Source: Methanobacteriota archaeon (GTDB lineage: Archaea; Micrarchaeota; Micrarchaeia; Anstonellales; J096). Taken from it: DNA of 8,491 nt. Of the stretch, positions 1 to 4,751 are shown in pieces. The notes under the pieces were generated by a model. The model did no database searches and was not told where the DNA came from. It saw nothing but the letters and a program-made list of their open reading frames with translations. Where the stretch lies: NCBI GenBank assembly GCA_003694965.1, contig RFJG01000008.1:1-8491 (forward strand), given 5' to 3'. Within the stretch, counting starts at the first letter, position 1. Every line of letters begins with the position of its first letter. The position numbers and the translations under genes are program-made.

Positions 1-546
1 AAAATATACTCTATACTTATACTGTCCAAGAGCATCCAAGTTCGTGCAGTCTGAGCATGTGACTGCTCCGGTCTCATTAACTGAATTTACAGCTTCATCA
101 AGCAATCCAAAGACCTTTGTAGATGGCATTTGCTTAAATGGGAGTGCTACCTTTTTGATAGAAACATACATAGTTTTTTTGCCGGCAAGCCAATCAACAC
201 TTGTAGAAGAATTAAAACCTTCATTAACTGGCACGGCGACTGCAAGGGTATCGTCTTCCTTGGAGCATTCAACACCATTTGTAGAATTTATTGCCTTACA
301 TATGAAAGAAATCATAATTTTTTTTATTGCCGCCACATCTAAGGCAGCTGACTTTAATGCATATGTTTCATTGTGCGAAGAGGTATTTTCGGTAAATTGA
401 GCAGTGCTATTGATAAAAAGAATGCTTGAACCGTCTTCATTGATTTGTTGTGTTATTGATGACTTGGAATACATAGTACAGCCAGAAAGGAAGACAACAA
501 GCACTAAAGCAATAATGGGTAGTGTGGAGAAATTTTTATGTGCCAT
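1..546 (-). CDS. Putative membrane-anchored lipoprotein, unrecognised, 3' end outside window
   Basis: An open frame of 182 codons runs leftward from the ATG at 546 to the window edge with no stop, so the C-terminus is missing. The product starts with a short basic region (MAHK) and a hydrophobic stretch (about residues 9-20) ending in a lipobox-like L-S-G-C (20-23). This predicts export and lipid attachment at Cys23. The rest is polar, with Cys83, Cys94, Cys164 and Cys167 and six N-X-S/T sequons (Asn46, 54, 59, 87, 112, 157). That suits an extracytoplasmic glycoprotein. Arginine is nearly absent (one, near the edge). Codons look AT-richer (GAA, AAT, ATT, TCT) than in neighbours, which favour GAG, AAG, ATA and AGG. 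The start is supported by a TATA box centred 26.5 bases upstream, suggesting a leaderless mRNA. I do not recognise the family. Reality as a gene is likely; function is unknown. Confidence 0.8.
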   Translation of the reverse strand, partial: MAHKNFSTLPIIALVLVVFLSGCTMYSKSSITQQINEDGSSILFINSTAQFTENTSSHNETYALKSAALDVAAIKKIMISFICKAINSTNGVECSKEDDTLAVAVPVNEGFNSSTSVDWLAGKKTMYVSIKKVALPFKQMPSTKVFGLLDEAVNSVNETGAVTCSDCTNLDALGQYKYRVYF

Positions 547-568
547 ATAGAACTATGGGAGAAAGTCA

Positions 569-576
569 TTTATAAA
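569..576. promoter_or_regulatory. Palindromic TATA box shared by two divergent genes
   Basis: The octamer TTTATAAA is its own reverse complement. Its centre (572.5) lies 26.5 bases from the A of the lipoprotein ATG (546, minus) and 26.5 bases from the G of the hjc GTG (599, plus). Archaeal TATA boxes sit roughly 26-27 bases before the transcription start, so one element could start leaderless transcripts in both directions. The flank on the lipoprotein side (minus-strand GAAATA) resembles the purine/A-rich BRE better than the hjc-side flank (AAGTCA), so transcription may be stronger towards the lipoprotein. The role is inferred from sequence and spacing. Confidence 0.7.
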
Positions 577-598
577 TATTTCTACATCGCTAAACTCT

Positions 599-970
599 GT
601 GTTCGCAAAGAGAGGTTCGCGCGTTGAGAGGGAGCTCCTCCACTTCTTGGAGAAGAAAGGCTATTTTGTCGTGAGAGCTGCAGGTAGTGGCCATTTAGGA
701 GCGCCAGATATACTTGCCTTTAAGCTTGGTAGGTATCTCGGTTTTGAGGTAAAGAGCTCAACATTGGAGGAGTTGCGCTTTAGTAGGGAACAGCTTGAGA
801 GGATGGAGGAATGGCAGAAGGGAACTGGCATAGCAATGTATGTAGCTTGGAAAATCCCGAGGAAAGGGTTCAAGTTCCTCCCGCTGAGCTACTTGAGAAA
901 GAGCAATAAGACTGTGGTAATAAAGAAAGATGATGCTGAAATGCTCTCATATGGGTTGGAGGACCTCTAG
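599..970 (+). CDS. hjc: Archaeal Holliday junction resolvase Hjc
   Basis: The 123-residue product matches the archaeal Hjc nuclease family. These are homodimeric endonucleases that cut four-way DNA junctions symmetrically during recombination and fork repair. Visible signatures are the N-terminal R-V-E-R-E motif with Glu10, Arg26 in VVRAAGSG, Asp37 in APDI, and Glu50-Val-Lys52 in FEVKSS. These align with the Glu, Arg, Asp and Glu-X-Lys metal-dependent catalytic set of the family. Length is normal for Hjc (about 120-140 residues). The start is GTG at 599; no Shine-Dalgarno is evident, but the TATA box 26.5 bases upstream suggests a leaderless message. The gene diverges from the lipoprotein gene and converges on argS, with its TAG stop abutting the argS stop. 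Confidence 0.93.
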   Translation: MFAKRGSRVERELLHFLEKKGYFVVRAAGSGHLGAPDILAFKLGRYLGFEVKSSTLEELRFSREQLERMEEWQKGTGIAMYVAWKIPRKGFKFLPLSYLRKSNKTVVIKKDDAEMLSYGLEDL

Positions 971-2677
971 CTACATTTCCTCAACAGGCTCTATGCCCAA
1001 CAAAGAAAGGCCCTTCTCCATGGCTTTTATGAATGAGCTAACTATGGCTACCCTCTTAGCTTCCTCTTCCTCACCTATGACGCGGTGCTTCTCATAAAAT
1101 TTGTTGAAGAGAGTTGATAGTTTTAGGAGGTACTCGGTTATTGTGTTAGGCTCAAGAGAAGTAGCAGCATTCTCCACGTAGTAGGGATACCTCCATATAT
1201 GCGCCATAAGTTCCTTTTCCTCCTTGTTTAAGTTAGAGGAAGGAAGTGGCTCTGTACTGACTTTTGATAGTATGCGCTTAGCCCTTACAAGAGAGTATAG
1301 CAGGTAGACCCCACTGGCACCTTCTAGTGAGAGGGCCTTGTCCCAATCAAAGACTATCTCCTTCCTCGTGCTTGCCCTCAGAAAAGAGAACTTGATGGCA
1401 GCTAATGCTATCTTCTCCTTGTCTCCCTTCTCAACGCGAGCCATTCCTTCCTTGAGGAGCTCGTCGGCAGTAAACCCCATCCACGTCCCCTTCCTGCCAG
1501 AGAAGGTTCCGCCTTCCTTCCTAACTCTCCCATAGGATACGTGCCTGTATTGAGAGGGCTCAACCAAAGACAGCTTGATGAGTATGCTTTTCACAACTTG
1601 TTGCGGCAAGTTCTGCTCAGCGCCTATTATGTTGATTACGAGAGGCTTCTCCGCAACATTATATGGGAGTTCCCCAGGAGTGGCCAAGAGGGGCTTGTTG
1701 TTTGGTTGCATCTCAAAATTATGGAAACCTAGGCAGCAGAGCTTGCCTATCTTCCACATATGGAAGACAATGTCCTTGCCTAAGTATGTGGGTATTCCGT
1801 CGCTCCTTATGAGGACCCTCTCTGGCCTCTCAAGGCCGCTTATGACATCCTCAACATTAACGACATAACAGCCCTTGTAATCGCCCCTATCTGCCTTGTA
1901 AATTCCCTCCATAGTGGAGAGTTTCTCCAAGCCTTTCTTGAGTATGCCTTCAACAACATCGCTCTCAAAAACAGCGTAGGTGTGCGTTATGCCATAAGAG
2001 TAGGCAGTCTCCCTCTGAGCCTTATAGACAAGCTCTACAAAATCCCTGAGGCCCTTGTCGTTGCCAGCCTCTATGTCCTTCATTAATTTCCTTACCTCCT
2101 CCTCAACTTCCTTATCATTGAAGAGTTCTGCTGCCTTAACATAGTCCTTCCCTATGGCGTGGTCAAACTTCTCCCCACTGTCTTTGAAAGATTTCTTGTA
2201 ATGCCAGTAGCTCTGGGCAACCTGTAGGCCGAGGTCGTTGACATAGTCCATTGCTATGACGCTGTATCCAGCCTCTCTTAGTATGTTGCCTATGGACATA
2301 CACAGCAGGGCATTCCTCAAATGGCCAAGGTGCCAAGGCTTGTTGGGGTTAACTGATGGGCCCTCAACTATGGCAGACATGTCTTTCTTAGGGATCTCGT
2401 CAATGGAAAAAAGCTGCTCATCACTTATAGAGAGGTTTATGTAGCCATTAATGGCTGTTAGCTTCCCTTCTATTCCTTCAAGTGTTATGAAAGAGGATAG
2501 CTCCTCAGCTATTGCCTGCGGGCTTTTTTTGAGCTCCTTTGAGAGCACAAATGCTATGTTGGAGGAGAGTATGCCATGCTCTATGTCCTTTGTCAATGAT
2601 ATGCTCTTCCTAACGATGTCTATGTCTTTGCCCGTTGCATGTGCCAACGCTTTGGCGAATATCTCTTTTGTATTCAT
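971..2677 (-). CDS. argS: Arginyl-tRNA synthetase
   Basis: A 568-residue class I aminoacyl-tRNA synthetase that charges tRNA-Arg with arginine in the cytoplasm. Residues about 1-90 form the ArgRS-specific N-terminal (tRNA D-loop binding) domain. The Rossmann catalytic domain shows NPNKPWHLGHLRN with the HIGH-type motif H-L-G-H at 116-119, the YVNDLGLQ segment (145-152) and RSDGIPTYLGKD (291-302). The KMSKS position is the degenerate T-F-S-G-R-K-G (391-397), and such divergence is common in ArgRS. Residues about 454-568 are the helical DALR anticodon-binding domain, including LFNKFYEKHRV. Length is within the family range. The ATG at 2677 has a good Shine-Dalgarno sequence four bases upstream, and the upstream helical-protein gene ends four bases before the start, so the two are probably cotranscribed. 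Confidence 0.97.
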   Translation of the reverse strand: MNTKEIFAKALAHATGKDIDIVRKSISLTKDIEHGILSSNIAFVLSKELKKSPQAIAEELSSFITLEGIEGKLTAINGYINLSISDEQLFSIDEIPKKDMSAIVEGPSVNPNKPWHLGHLRNALLCMSIGNILREAGYSVIAMDYVNDLGLQVAQSYWHYKKSFKDSGEKFDHAIGKDYVKAAELFNDKEVEEEVRKLMKDIEAGNDKGLRDFVELVYKAQRETAYSYGITHTYAVFESDVVEGILKKGLEKLSTMEGIYKADRGDYKGCYVVNVEDVISGLERPERVLIRSDGIPTYLGKDIVFHMWKIGKLCCLGFHNFEMQPNNKPLLATPGELPYNVAEKPLVINIIGAEQNLPQQVVKSILIKLSLVEPSQYRHVSYGRVRKEGGTFSGRKGTWMGFTADELLKEGMARVEKGDKEKIALAAIKFSFLRASTRKEIVFDWDKALSLEGASGVYLLYSLVRAKRILSKVSTEPLPSSNLNKEEKELMAHIWRYPYYVENAATSLEPNTITEYLLKLSTLFNKFYEKHRVIGEEEEAKRVAIVSSFIKAMEKGLSLLGIEPVEEM

Positions 2678-2681
2678 AAAT

Positions 2682-2687
2682 TCACCT
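2682..2687 (-). promoter_or_regulatory. Shine-Dalgarno site of argS overlapping the upstream stop codon
   Basis: The minus strand reads AGGTGA followed by four bases and the argS ATG. It complements the archaeal 16S 3' end (CACCU), and its last three bases are the TGA stop of the upstream gene. This supports the 2677 start and suggests translational coupling. Confidence 0.75.
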
Positions 2688-3353
2688 GTACTCCCTGCCA
2701 GCGTCCCCTACCTCTACCGTTAGTAGCTCATCCAACTTATTAGATAGGATGGTTAGCTCCTTCTTGGATGCCTTAACTTTGTTAACCTTGCGAGACCATT
2801 TTTTTAAGGCCCTCCCTATATTCATCTGGAAGAACTCCTTGCCCTCTCCTGCTTCGGCCACTGCCAACAAGATGTGCAGCGCGTATATGTTGTTGCAATT
2901 TCCCAGCTCCTTGACAACCTTATTAGAGAGGACACGGGCATCAAATGTGGATGATGCTATGTATCTGGCTAGATGGAAGCTGAGGAGCTTGAGAGCTAGC
3001 TCATCGTCTATCTCTGCCAAAAAGGAAAGGAAAAAGGATATGCCCTCTATGGAGGAGCTGTAATCGAATATCCTCTTGCTTATCTCTGTTAGGTTGGCAT
3101 CTATGCCCTTTTCCTTGAGCATCCCTATGCTCATAAAGTCCCTGAAATCCCTCGCATTAGTGAGTTTCTCATTAACATATGCTAGCAACATCCCCTTTGT
3201 TGTGTGGTCTCCCTTCTTGTATATCTCTAGGAGGGATTTCTTTGCCTTCTCCCTGTTTGCCCAAGTTGTAGCAACAGGATATGAAGATATCACTGTCAGG
3301 AGTTCATTAATAGCTTGTTTGCTCTTCTCGTATTTGTCTTGTTTTGATGCCAT
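2682..3353 (-). CDS. Unrecognised helical protein, cotranscribed with argS
   Basis: A complete 223-residue frame from the ATG at 3353 to a TGA at 2682-2684. The product is rich in Lys, Leu, Glu and Ala and has no signal peptide, transmembrane segment or metal-binding cluster that I can see. Amphipathic helical stretches run through most of its length (about 8-30, 33-65, 67-110, 105-145, 155-175, 185-215), giving an all-alpha, repeat-like (HEAT/ARM-like) impression. It ends in a basic region (KKWSRKVNKVKASKK, about 183-200) and a short polar tail. A cytoplasmic nucleic-acid- or protein-binding role is possible but not shown. It is four bases upstream of argS, so a translation-related role is a guess from context only. 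No family was recognised. The frame uses the same codon style as its neighbours, so it is very likely a real gene. Confidence 0.85.
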   Translation of the reverse strand: MASKQDKYEKSKQAINELLTVISSYPVATTWANREKAKKSLLEIYKKGDHTTKGMLLAYVNEKLTNARDFRDFMSIGMLKEKGIDANLTEISKRIFDYSSSIEGISFFLSFLAEIDDELALKLLSFHLARYIASSTFDARVLSNKVVKELGNCNNIYALHILLAVAEAGEGKEFFQMNIGRALKKWSRKVNKVKASKKELTILSNKLDELLTVEVGDAGREYR

Positions 3354-3375
3354 ACGCTCTTCTTAGTTAGGTAGG

Positions 3376-3383
3376 TTTTTAAG
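3376..3383 (-). promoter_or_regulatory. Possible TATA element for the helical protein/argS unit
   Basis: The minus strand reads CTTAAAAA, centred 26.5 bases before the ATG at 3353. The same spacing is seen at other unit starts here and would give a leaderless mRNA. A better TATA sequence (3386-3393) lies ten bases further upstream and would give a leader of about ten bases, so which one is used is uncertain. Confidence 0.45.
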
Positions 3384-3385
3384 TA

Positions 3386-3393
3386 TTTATATA
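3386..3393. promoter_or_regulatory. TATA box between the helical-protein gene and tRNA-His
   Basis: Plus strand TTTATATA (minus strand TATATAAA) is the strongest TATA-like sequence in this 73-base divergent gap. Read rightward it would start transcription near 3416, about 11 bases before the tRNA. Read leftward it would start near 3363, about ten bases before the protein start. It may serve either gene or both. Confidence 0.55.
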
Positions 3394-3404
3394 CTCTTAT
3401 TTTA

Positions 3405-3422
3405 GCTACAACGGCTACAACG
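3405..3422 (+). repeat. Perfect tandem 9-bp repeat upstream of tRNA-His
   Basis: GCTACAACG occurs twice head to tail (3405-3413 and 3414-3422), ending four bases before the tRNA. It covers the expected transcription start and initial transcribed region of the tRNA gene. It may be a slippage duplication or a binding site; nothing in the sequence decides which. Confidence 0.8.
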
Positions 3423-3426
3423 TCAA

Positions 3427-3499
3427 GCCGGGGTAGTGTAATCGGTAAGCATGAGAGGTTGTGGCCCTCTCGGTTCGGGTTCGAGTCCCGACCCCGGCC
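3427..3499 (+). tRNA. tRNA-His, anticodon GTG
   Basis: The 73-base sequence folds into a full cloverleaf. The 7-bp acceptor stem is GCCGGGG with CCCCGGC, followed by T8 and A9. A 4-bp D stem (GTGT with GCAT, two G-T pairs) encloses a loop with GG. The perfect 5-bp anticodon stem AGAGG/CCTCT holds the loop TTGTGGC, giving anticodon GTG at 3461-3463. The variable loop has four bases, and the T stem TCGGG/CCCGA encloses TTCGAGT. The discriminator is C73 (3499), as expected for histidine tRNA. CCA is not encoded (the next bases are TT), and there is no intron. The genomic base before G1 is A, so the histidine-specific G-1 is apparently not encoded. Confidence 0.95.
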
Positions 3500-3507
3500 T
3501 TCCAACT

Positions 3508-3520
3508 AAAAAGAAGAGGA
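3508..3520 (-). terminator. Pyrimidine/T-rich tract after the SAMP-like gene
   Basis: Reading leftward past the stop at 3536, the minus strand has TCCTCTTCTTTTT, ending in five T residues about 25 bases after the stop. Archaeal transcription can terminate at such T-rich tracts without a hairpin. It lies between the SAMP-like gene and the 3' end of the oppositely oriented tRNA, where a terminator would prevent antisense reading. It is a weak signal. Confidence 0.35.
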
Positions 3521-3535
3521 TTAAGGAGACTAGTC

Positions 3536-3733
3536 TTATCCTCCAAAGACAACCTTGATGATATCGACGCTCTCATCCCCTCTGAGCTCATAATTGTCTG
3601 GCCTTATCTTGCCATTGACTTTAAATATGGTCTCCTGCTTGGATAGGCCTACTAACTTAGCAACCTCTCCAACAGGCCCTCTGTAATCTACTTCTTTGCT
3701 CTGCCTTTCGTGGACTATGTTGAGCTTAACCAT
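3536..3733 (-). CDS. Ubiquitin-fold sulfur carrier / SAMP-like protein (ThiS/MoaD/Urm1 superfamily)
   Basis: A 65-residue beta-grasp protein ending in Phe-Gly-Gly. It has the pattern of ThiS/MoaD/SAMP proteins: N-terminal beta strands (VKLNIVHER, then KEVDY), a short helix (VGEVAKLVGL, 21-30), an F-K-V-N-G-K-I strand and turn (37-43), and a last strand before the C-terminal diglycine (64-65). In this superfamily an E1-like enzyme (MoeB/ThiF/UbaA) adenylates the terminal glycine. The carrier then delivers sulfur for tRNA thiolation, molybdopterin or thiamine, or is conjugated to lysines of target proteins. The sequence alone does not separate these roles; no E1 or pathway gene is in the window. 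The ATG at 3733 is 26.5 bases from a TATA-like element, suggesting a single-gene leaderless transcript. Confidence 0.85.
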   Translation of the reverse strand: MVKLNIVHERQSKEVDYRGPVGEVAKLVGLSKQETIFKVNGKIRPDNYELRGDESVDIIKVVFGG

Positions 3734-3755
3734 AGAAAGTTGTTGTTGGGAAATG

Positions 3756-3763
3756 TATAAAAA
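3756..3763 (-). promoter_or_regulatory. TATA box of the SAMP-like gene
   Basis: The minus strand reads TTTTTATA, centred 26.5 bases before the ATG at 3733, so the predicted transcript starts at the start codon. The T-run that opens this element also lies about 30 bases after the kinase-like gene's stop and could help end the upstream operon transcript. Confidence 0.6.
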
Positions 3764-3793
3764 GAAATTAGTAGAGCTGGTGCAACATATATA

Positions 3794-4342
3794 TCAAATA
3801 ATATAGAAGGCAAGGATAGCGATAGTAAGAGGAACTGTTATGTTGTCATCTATTGGGGAGAGGAGCTCCACAAGGGCATATGCCAATGAAAGAGCTACCG
3901 ACACTATTAGTGGGTAGCCAGCAACAGCATAAGCTAGAAATAGCACGACTAGGCCTCCAAAGCTTCCCTCAAGGCTCTTGCCATTGAAGAGCTTATGCTT
4001 CTCTATAGGTAGGTTGCCGCAAAGCGTTGAGAAACCATCTCCCATCGCAAGAGCGAGCAACGCCGCAGCAAATACGGGCAAGGTAGTGTGTGGGTAAGAA
4101 GCTATGAATAGGAGGGAAGCAACATAATAGAGAGCGCCACTGCCTGGGAAGAGCTCATTCTTCCTTATGAATATGTAAAGGAGTTTTACCCAGCCCATAG
4201 TGGAGGCGTAGAGAAGCAAGGAGTAAGCAATAGTCAAGGCAAAGAGAGCATAAGCAGTTGCCTCCAAACCAAAGGACACTGAAAATGCCAATATTGCTAT
4301 GCCAAGAAATACATGCGTTACTTGCCTTAAGAGCTCAACCAT
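3794..4342 (-). CDS. CTP-dependent polyprenol (dolichol/phytol) kinase-like membrane protein
   Basis: A 182-residue, highly hydrophobic protein with about five or six membrane segments. It resembles the SEC59/DGK1/VTE5 family of integral membrane lipid kinases, which use CTP to phosphorylate long-chain isoprenoid alcohols. Seen here: an N-terminal R-Q-V-T-H (6-10); E-L-F-P-G-S-G-A-L-Y-Y (63-73); a cytosolic loop with Gly-Asp (101-102), Lys115-His116-Lys117 and G-K-S-L-E-G-S (121-127); and near the C-terminus V-E-L-L-S-P-I-D-D-N-I-T-V-P-L (158-172). The start chosen is the ATG at 4342 because GGAGGT lies four bases upstream. The open frame extends to 4570, but that part is Cys/Arg-rich and is the out-of-frame copy of the PAP2 gene. 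The gene overlaps the PAP2 gene by 16 bases and is last in the operon. The likely role is making polyprenyl phosphate from the free alcohol; the substrate is inferred. Confidence 0.82.
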   Translation of the reverse strand: MVELLRQVTHVFLGIAILAFSVSFGLEATAYALFALTIAYSLLLYASTMGWVKLLYIFIRKNELFPGSGALYYVASLLFIASYPHTTLPVFAAALLALAMGDGFSTLCGNLPIEKHKLFNGKSLEGSFGGLVVLFLAYAVAGYPLIVSVALSLAYALVELLSPIDDNITVPLTIAILAFYII

Positions 4343-4743
4343 GACAACCTCCCCAACTCCAGCAAGAATATCGCTAATGCGAAACCGGCAAATACCTCCG
4401 TCCATATGTGAAAGCCTAAGAAGACTCTTGTATAGCCTACAAACAAAGCAAATAACAGTAGAGGTAGGAACTCCTTCCTCCCATAGCGTGCATAGGCAAG
4501 GGCAGCGACAACTGTTGCATGGCCGCTCGGGAAGCCAAATCCGCTTGTACACAAGGCATCTCCAGCGCAAACCCTCTGAACAGCAAATATTGGCTTAAGG
4601 ACGAGCACGAGGACCATAGATGCCAGAACTATCAATAATGTATGTCTCCTGTCTAGGAAAAATGCTAGCAACAAGAGAAATGGAAAGAAAAGGAGTTCCT
4701 TGTCTATGAAATGAGCCAATAACAACACTATTCCATCAAGCAT
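4327..4743 (-). CDS. PAP2-family membrane phosphatase (possible polyprenyl-diphosphate phosphatase)
   Basis: A 138-residue protein with four or five membrane segments and the three-part PAP2 (acid phosphatase/vanadium haloperoxidase fold) signature. These are K50-X6-R57, P-S-G-H (72-75) and R106-X5-H112-X3-E116. The last position is usually Asp, and the proline normally following the first Arg is Val here. Family members remove phosphate from lipid phosphates or diphosphates on the outer membrane face, including undecaprenyl and dolichyl diphosphate. Cys59 and Cys65 lie in the loop before PSGH. I chose ATG 4743 because GTGATCC, complementary to the 16S 3' end, sits just upstream; it starts four bases after the platform gene's stop. 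The frame is open further upstream to a TTG at 4794 with no Shine-Dalgarno. The skipped L-L-R-D-P could still be native, since PAP2 proteins often have a similar stretch there. Confidence 0.85.
   Translation of the reverse strand: MLDGIVLLLAHFIDKELLFFPFLLLLAFFLDRRHTLLIVLASMVLVLVLKPIFAVQRVCAGDALCTSGFGFPSGHATVVAALAYARYGRKEFLPLLLFALFVGYTRVFLGFHIWTEVFAGFALAIFLLELGRLSWLSS
4347..4352 (-). promoter_or_regulatory. Shine-Dalgarno site of the polyprenol-kinase-like gene
   Basis: Minus strand GGAGGT (within GGGGAGGT) is four bases before the ATG at 4342, inside the last codons of the PAP2 gene. It fixes the start and rejects the longer open frame. Confidence 0.8.
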
Positions 4744-4744
4744 A

Positions 4745-4751
4745 GGATCAC
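4745..4751 (-). promoter_or_regulatory. Shine-Dalgarno-like site of the PAP2 gene, overlapping the upstream stop
   Basis: Minus strand GTGATCC is complementary to GGATCAC of the archaeal 16S 3' end. It pairs with the inner part of the anti-Shine-Dalgarno, so the short distance to ATG 4743 is acceptable. The platform gene's TGA stop (4748-4750) is inside it. Confidence 0.6.

Noticed and set aside
44..400. Plus-strand open frames (118 and 70 codons) at the left edge
   Set aside because: They lie opposite a continuous minus-strand frame that has a signal sequence, lipobox, sequons and a well-placed TATA box; the plus-strand products have no recognisable features.
2682..3353. Weak resemblance of the helical protein's N-terminus to the archaeal UPF0147 family
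   Set aside because: Only a short helical pattern around residues 13-45 is similar; the key proline/arginine pattern is not kept and the protein is more than twice as long.
3296..3505. Minus-strand open frame crossing the tRNA and the promoter region
   Set aside because: It runs antisense through the whole tRNA-His gene and overlaps the start of the helical-protein gene; no family resemblance. The plus-strand frame 3461-3646 that begins inside the tRNA is rejected for the same reason.
4343..4570. N-terminal extension of the polyprenol-kinase-like frame
   Set aside because: The extra 76 residues are Cys/Arg-rich and unlike a membrane kinase, they fully overlap the PAP2 gene in another frame, and a strong Shine-Dalgarno marks the ATG at 4342.
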